Source: Cladochytrium replicatum (taxonomy: Eukaryota; Chytridiomycota; Chytridiomycetes; Cladochytriales; Cladochytriaceae). From it: a stretch of DNA of 64,000 nt. The notes beneath the pieces were generated by a model. The model was not told the DNA's origin. It saw nothing but the letters and a program-made list of their open reading frames with translations, and did not search any database. A program made the position numbers and the translations under genes. Of this stretch, positions 59,610 to 64,000 are shown one piece after another. Where the stretch lies: positions 186,001 to 250,000 of the forward strand of contig JAHLKD010000021.1 in NCBI GenBank assembly GCA_025526935.1, given 5' to 3'. Numbering within the stretch: position 1 is the stretch's first letter; the number at the start of each line of letters is the position of its first letter.

Positions 59610-59811
59610 CACGATCCTGTTTATGACAACCTTCCAATAATGTGAAAATACACTTTGTGAAAATACACTTTCTGAGTTGCCTTAATGGGACCATAGGCAG
59701 ATTCCTATGCGAGGATTCAGATTGTAGACTTGTGAACCTTTGTGTACTAGCGAAACTTGCTAGCGACCTTAGGACTCTATGCTTTGACCGTAAAACGTTG
59801 GAGACCCTACT

Positions 59812-59857
59812 TGGTCGAAAATCAGGCAAGAAGACCCGCTGAACTTAAGCATATTAA
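59812..59857 (+). rRNA. Truncated fragment of the 28S rRNA 5' end
   Basis: The plus strand reads AAATCAGGCAAGAAGACCCG and then CTGAACTTAAGCATATTAA, matching the first bases of fungal 28S rRNA, where AAATCAGG is followed after a few bases by ACCCGCTGAACTTAAGCATAT. The match stops after ~45 bases, before the AAGCGGAGGA that normally follows. The ~100 bases before it may be ITS2-like but cannot be proved. It is a relic, not a working rRNA gene. Confidence 0.85.
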
Positions 59858-59949
59858 GATCATCACCTGACCATGCGTCGCCCAACATGTCCGATTAAGG
59901 AATGGTGAAGGTGATCGCTCAGTTTCAGAAAGGGAATGCTGCTGGCCAT

Positions 59950-61212
59950 ACATGGTTGTCGAGGAGTAGGAAGTGGAGGAGATTGAAGAAATTGAACAAG
60001 ACGGGGAAGGAAGTACATTGAGAGCTCCAAAGCCTCCAAAGAAAAGGAAGAAGGCTGCCAACTGCCAAGAGGATTCTGCAGCAGCTAAGGCTGCTCCCGG
60101 AGCAAATCGAGCTGTGTCGTTAGAAAAAGCAGCTCCGGCGGCAGACTTAGCTTGCTCAGATGCAGCAGATGGTTGGAGCAGAAGCAACAATCTTGGGGTC
60201 AAAAGATATGGAAGAGTCTGAGGAAAAAAATTACTTGCAAAAGCCGAGCGAAGTGTGCACGAGCTAGAACGTAACCTTCTAGATCAAGTCGCCCAAAAGC
60301 TGCAGCAATTGCAACAGAAGCTGCTGGTTGTCAACATCCTTCACAAAGAGGAGGAGCAACAGATCCTGCTTGCGAAACAGAGCAGGAGCTCGAGGTACGA
60401 GGTAGGATGGAGAGAGAGCTCCAGCAAGAGCTCGAGGAGCAAGAGGAGACAAACCTGCAGATCGAGGAGTCCATGCCGTTGCAAGCAGATGCAGTTGCGA
60501 AAGGACGCAAGGTTAAGAAATTGTGGGGCCTGCTTCAGGCTTCTAAAGGCGACGCGAAAGACCTTCAGGTGGAACATCAGAGGGAGCGAGAGGATCTCCT
60601 TGAAACCATTCGTGATCTGACCCGGAAGCTCAAGTTGTGAATGTTGGTGGTCAACAGCTTCACACCTGAGGAGGAACTCCAGCTCGTCGAGCTACGCGGA
60701 CTACGACGAGGCTGCGGAAAAGTGGAGCATCGCACAGATTGCGCATACATATAACAACATCTGGGGCACTCTCTTGTCACTAGACAACCCCTCGGTCTGC
60801 ATCGCGATCACCAGAAGCAGAAAAAAAACCATCAAATCAAATTCTAAAGCACCAAATATGAATCGGGAAGAAGCAGAGGAAGATTTCTTTGCATCCGCAC
60901 TGTGTTTCCGGACGTGTTCTAGCGTACGACGTGCCGGAGTCCCCGCCGCGAAAAATATACCAGCGGATGTTGCGGTTGCAAAAGAGGCTAGGAGAGCGAC
61001 TGCGAGCGGAAAGTGGGGGGTTAGCGGCTCTAGACCCGCATCGGCTCGGAAAGGTAGCACAGGATCTGCAGCGACGGGAGCCTCTCCCTGAAGGCGCAAG
61101 GGGTGGAAAGGGATCAGGTTCAGAGGATTTGGATGATAGCGAAGTCCCCAAAGCGCGGGAACCCAAGAGAAACCGAAACACGAAACGCGGTTTGGTGAGG
61201 TGTGGCTTTTAA
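59950..61212 (+). pseudogene. Kinesin-2 stalk/tail remnant without motor domain
   Basis: Pieces in all three plus frames match the tail of kinesin-2 (KIF3A/FLA-type): VGAEATILGSKDMEESE, LLDQVAQKLQQLQQKLLV, EEEQQILLAK, RMERELQQELEEQEETNLQI, KKLWGLLQASKGDAKDLQ, then HQREREDLLETIRDLTRKLK and, after a stop, MLVVNSFTPEEELQLVE. An acidic EEIEEIEQDGEG and a KPPKKRKK patch precede. A C-terminal piece (LAYDVPESPPRKIYQRMLRL) ends at 61212. Several frame changes and stops break it. The motor half is absent; upstream lies the 28S fragment. Kinesin-2 drives anterograde transport in flagella, so the lineage probably has or had zoospores. Confidence 0.85.
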
Positions 61213-61226
61213 CACGTGGGCACAAA

Positions 61227-62020
61227 ATGAACTATGAGGATGAGCAGGTGGGAGATGGAACAGACGGAGTAGGAGATTTTGTGATGGCGGCTGACCGGTT
61301 GCGCAGAATCAAGAGATCGAGGCACTCAAGTCTATATACTTTGATGAATTCGAGGACATAGAATCTGGCCCTACAGCAAAGTTTGCCATTTCAATTGCAC
61401 TCGACGAAGATGTATCAGCAGACGGTTACAATGCAGACCCCGGCGCAACCCTAGCTCTCGTCGTTTCGTACAGCGCAACATACCCCGAGACAATCCCTAC
61501 GCTCTCATTCTCGAAAACAACTGGGCTAAGTGTAGAAGACCGGGAAAGTCTGCTCGAGCAACTCACACGGGAGGCAGAGAACAATGTCGGAATGGGGATG
61601 GTGTTCACATTGGTTTCGACCGTGAAGGAGCTTGTTGAGAAACTCGTACGCGATCGGAGGCAGAAAGCTGAGAAAGAGGACGAGGAGAGGAAGAGGCTTG
61701 AGGAGGAGGCGGAACTTGCACGGTACCAGGGTACACGCGTGAATGTAGATACGTTCAAAGAGTGGAAAACGAAGTTTTTAGGGGAGATCGAAGAGGCGAA
61801 GACGAAAGAGATGAGGATGGCGGCGGAAGCGAAGAAAGGAAAATTGACGGGAAGACAACTGTTCGAGAAGGACAAGACGCTTGTCAATTCGGATATGGCG
61901 TTCGCATCGGATGGAGTTGAAGTCGAGGTTGATCTTGCACTTTTCGATGAACTCGAGGGACTGGACGAAGACGATGAGGAGGAGAACAATGTTTTGGCAA
62001 ACTTCACGGAGGACGATTAG
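61227..62020 (+). CDS. GIR2: RWD-domain protein, Gir2/RWDD1 (DFRP2) type
   Basis: Two exons (61227-61247 and 61307-62020) give 244 residues. The RWD domain begins MNYEDEQ|NQEIEALKSIYFDEF, has YPETIPTLSFS, and is followed by a charged helix. The conserved C-terminal part reads GTRVNVDTFKEWKTKF, then KKGKLTGRQLFEKDKTL and an acidic end (FDELEGLDEDDEEE). Gir2 partners the GTPase Rbg2/DRG and binds Gcn1, touching translation and the Gcn2 stress response. It is intact, in contrast to the broken genes on both sides. Confidence 0.94.
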
Positions 62021-62124
62021 AGCCCATATAATGCTTTTGTAATCTGATTTACGCCACGGCCATTCCATGTTTCATAATTCTCAAGCTCTGCGGTTGCCGC
62101 CCGCTTGTGGCTAGAGTGTACCAC

Positions 62125-63408
62125 ATGGGAGCTGAACCCACCACGGATATCGCGATCGACTTGACGGACGTGCGCACCAAACCAGACCAGCATGTCGCGT
62201 AGAGGATAGCAATCAAGAGCGCCGTGCGTGGTTGGCATGTCTGGAAGCGGTACTCCGAGTTCGACACCCTCAACAACGCCCTTGACAATGCCTTTCCCTT
62301 GGCTGGCCCACCTCCCGTAACCCTACCGCCAAAGACCTTCTCATTGCTCGTAAATCCATTTAGCCTAACTCCGGAAGACCCGAAGAAAATACAAGAACGG
62401 CGGAAAGGGTTGGAGCGCTACTTGTTGGACATTACGTGCAGCAGACAATCGATGGCGTACCCACCCTGCATGGTACGACTTCCTGGCAGTTCCCGACACA
62501 ATGAGGATCGCTCCCGGAGCTCAGCAAAAACTCATGGCCAACAGCGGCACTTTCGGAGCCCATTTCACTAGTGCGCAAGATGTTAACGGAGGCTCGAATG
62601 GATCAACCACCATGACGCCGAATGAATGGATGGAAGAATACCGGAGATTCGAAGTTATATTTCAGCAGGCGACCGGGACGCAGCGAATAATGATACCACG
62701 GCTTCGCAAATGGCAGGCATGCAGGGTAAAAAAGCTATGGCGATGGCTACAACTCGAGTCGTCGCCTTAGAGGAAACTCTTAAAGCGGAGGAGAAGAACG
62801 TGAAAGCGGGTCCTGCAAACTTGTTCGGCCTCGCTCCAGTTCTCGGGCTTGAGAAGGGTGATGGCTCACAGGATGGTGGTTTGAGCAAAGGTGAACTTTT
62901 GCGTCGACAAGACTTACTCGTCAACCTCGGGGAGAACGCGACGTCATCTGGAAGTTGCTCAACACTTCACCAACAAAGCATATTTCAAACGGCCCTGACC
63001 CTTCCGATAGGGCAGTTCTATTCTCATTCGGAAAGCCTGATACATCCCCATCTCGACCAGGAGGAGTGTCCTCGGCTACTCGAGGTCCCCCTGGCGTGTC
63101 CCCTGCCCGTTCCAGCGCGTAAGTTCGGCGTTGAACAGCGGCCGCCAAAGCAGGAAACCGACATTACCCGCCCGGTGGACAACCAGGGTCTCGTTCAGCT
63201 GCAAAGACGGACGATGACTGATCAGGAAGAACAAATCGATGCACTCTCTGCGGTGATCCGGCGGCAACGGCAGATTGGTGAACAGATCGGGAATGAGCTG
63301 GAGGTTCATTACCAGCTTCCGGACGATTTGGATCAGGGTGTGACTAGGGTTCCGAGCCACCTTAAATCAGCATCGAAGAAGTTGGACACCGTATCGAAAT
63401 CGAAGTGA
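62125..63408 (+). pseudogene. Vam7-like PX-domain SNARE, frame-broken
   Basis: The parts of a Vam7-type vacuolar SNARE are all present. The PX domain has WHVWKRYSEFDTLNNALDNA, PPVTLPPKTFSLL and KIQERRKGLERYLLDI, then in another frame ADNRWRTHPAWYDFLAVPDT. A middle helical region follows (EIRSYISAGDRDAANNDTTA, RVVALEETLKAEEKNVKAG, GELLRRQDLLVNL), and a C-terminal SNARE helix (QEEQIDALSAVIRRQRQIGE to KKLDTVSK) without membrane anchor. Breaks: a TAG at 62200-62202 where Tyr is usual, a frame change near 62435, and one at ~62650 where one more G would restore frame. Vam7 serves homotypic vacuole fusion. Either decayed or poorly sequenced. Confidence 0.75.
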
Positions 63409-63510
63409 TTCTGCCTCCTTTAATTGCTGTTTTTCTTTTTCTCCTACTTTAAATTTCTTTTAAAATTGATCGAAGTCACATCTCAAATCTTGCAACTCCC
63501 CACCCAGATC

Positions 63511-64000
63511 ATGGTTGTGGTTGTGTTCGAAGGAATCGTTGGAGCATACTCGGAGGAGGCTGCTGTCATGCAAATGGAATTGAAAGGAAAGGACTTCACG
63601 ACAAAACCTGTGCCTTCTTTCCAAGCAGTTTTCAGATCTGTCCAGGTAAACTGGCTTATGCGAAACGAGCAACAGCATGTTCGTTTATGTACTTTTCAGA
63701 ACGGAGAGCCCAACTAGGGCTCGTCCCGATTGAGAATTCGTCCACAGGCACGTTCTACTTCAATCTAGTTCAGCTCCACGAGTTCTCGGTAACATGACAA
63801 GGGTCCGCTTCGCCGATCGTCAGTACTCATTCGAAAGTTAAATGGTTGGTGAGATCCGCCATTGCGACAATCACCACGCTCATGGCACTTCCTGGAGTGG
63901 AGTTGGAGGATGTCAAGGAGGTGATTTCGCATCATTACGCGCTGGATCAATGCCGAAAATATCTCGGCAGCCCTTGATTCAACGTGTCAATTCGGCAGGC
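63511..64000 (+). pseudogene. PHA2: Prephenate dehydratase, broken and cut by window end
   Basis: The frame from the ATG at 63511 reads VVFEGIVGAYSEEAAVMQME, PSFQAVFRSVQ, then, after a clean intron (63646-63699), NGEPN, a TAG at 63715-63717, GLVPIENSSTG and TFYFNLVQL. These are the substrate-binding motifs of prephenate dehydratase (usual form DYGVVPIENS, so the TAG sits at Tyr). Further on, in a shifted frame, LMALPGVELEDVKEVISHHY and ALDQCRKYL continue the domain to the window edge. The enzyme turns prephenate into phenylpyruvate in phenylalanine synthesis. The stop and a frame change suggest decay or sequence error. Confidence 0.7.

Noticed and set aside
62200-63717. TAG at usual Tyr positions in two genes, suggesting recoding of TAG
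   Set aside because: Intact genes in the window end in TAG (F-box/WD40, P450, ASF1), and the two affected genes also have frame changes, so decay or sequence error is simpler.

Overview
The window reads as nuclear DNA of a compact, intron-rich fungal genome. Coding regions lie on both strands and are cut by many short GT...AG introns of about 45-80 bases. Genes are often only 40-200 bases apart, frequently as divergent pairs. Several genes point to a fungus, most likely a zoosporic (chytrid-like) lineage: a farnesylated Ydj1-type Hsp40, a Vps68-type protein, a Ypq/PQ-loop transporter, a Pof8/LARP7-type protein, and remnants of a kinesin-2 tail, the motor class used for building flagella. The flagellar inference rests on the kinesin-2 remnant alone. 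No viral or LTR-type element was recognised.

Layout. 0-1.2 kb: edge of an unknown minus-strand gene and a small hypothetical ORF. 1.3-5.5 kb: the most notable locus, a four-exon NLR-like gene encoding a basic N-terminus with a beta-grasp-like domain, a TIR domain, an NB-ARC ATPase and an array of at least 12 nearly identical 43-residue TPR repeats. 5.6-7.2 kb: a decayed ABC-B transporter. 7.2-9.1 kb: little that can be supported, with a 75-bp tandem duplication. 9.1-9.7 kb: Vps68/TMEM50-like protein. 9.8-11.2 kb: sparse, with an unrecognised minus-strand coding remnant. 11.2-18.8 kb: a housekeeping block with Ydj1-type Hsp40, Trm10 tRNA methyltransferase, PRELI/Ups1 lipid-transfer protein, GPN3 GTPase and a CDF zinc transporter. 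19.1-25.7 kb: one gene for a ~2150-residue, mostly disordered PH-domain protein. 27.0-38.7 kb: PQ-loop vacuolar transporter, LARP7/Pof8-type protein divergent from an F-box/WD40 gene, ferrochelatase, a decayed stretch, ASF1, MBF1 and an alpha/beta hydrolase. 39.7-51.3 kb: PDI, dynactin p24, dynein intermediate chain, cytochrome P450, a Sel1-repeat protein and RNase H1. 51.5-52.3 kb: a secreted GPI-anchored-type protein. 52.4-58.2 kb: a gene-poor, AT-richer island with short direct repeats and a decayed MTR4 helicase fragment. 58.2-59.6 kb: a Cys-rich single-pass membrane protein. 59.8-64 kb: a short 28S rDNA fragment, a decayed kinesin-2 tail, an intact RWD-domain protein (Gir2/RWDD1), and broken copies of a Vam7-like SNARE and of prephenate dehydratase.

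Functional themes. Dynactin p24 and the dynein intermediate chain are convergent neighbours, and both belong to the retrograde microtubule motor. Trm10, MBF1, Gir2/RWDD1, GPN3 and LARP7 serve RNA and translation. Hsp40 and PDI serve protein folding; Ups1-type protein and ferrochelatase act in mitochondria. The TIR-NB-ARC-TPR gene is the best candidate for an undescribed system: a fungal innate-immunity or allorecognition receptor whose TIR keeps a candidate NADase glutamate and whose repeat array looks homogenised and recently duplicated.

Reliability. Exon borders were set by hand from splice motifs, reading phase and family alignment from memory. Several genes (PDI, dynactin p24, Vam7-like, prephenate dehydratase) contain frame breaks, several of them at short homopolymers. 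These could be sequence errors or true decay.
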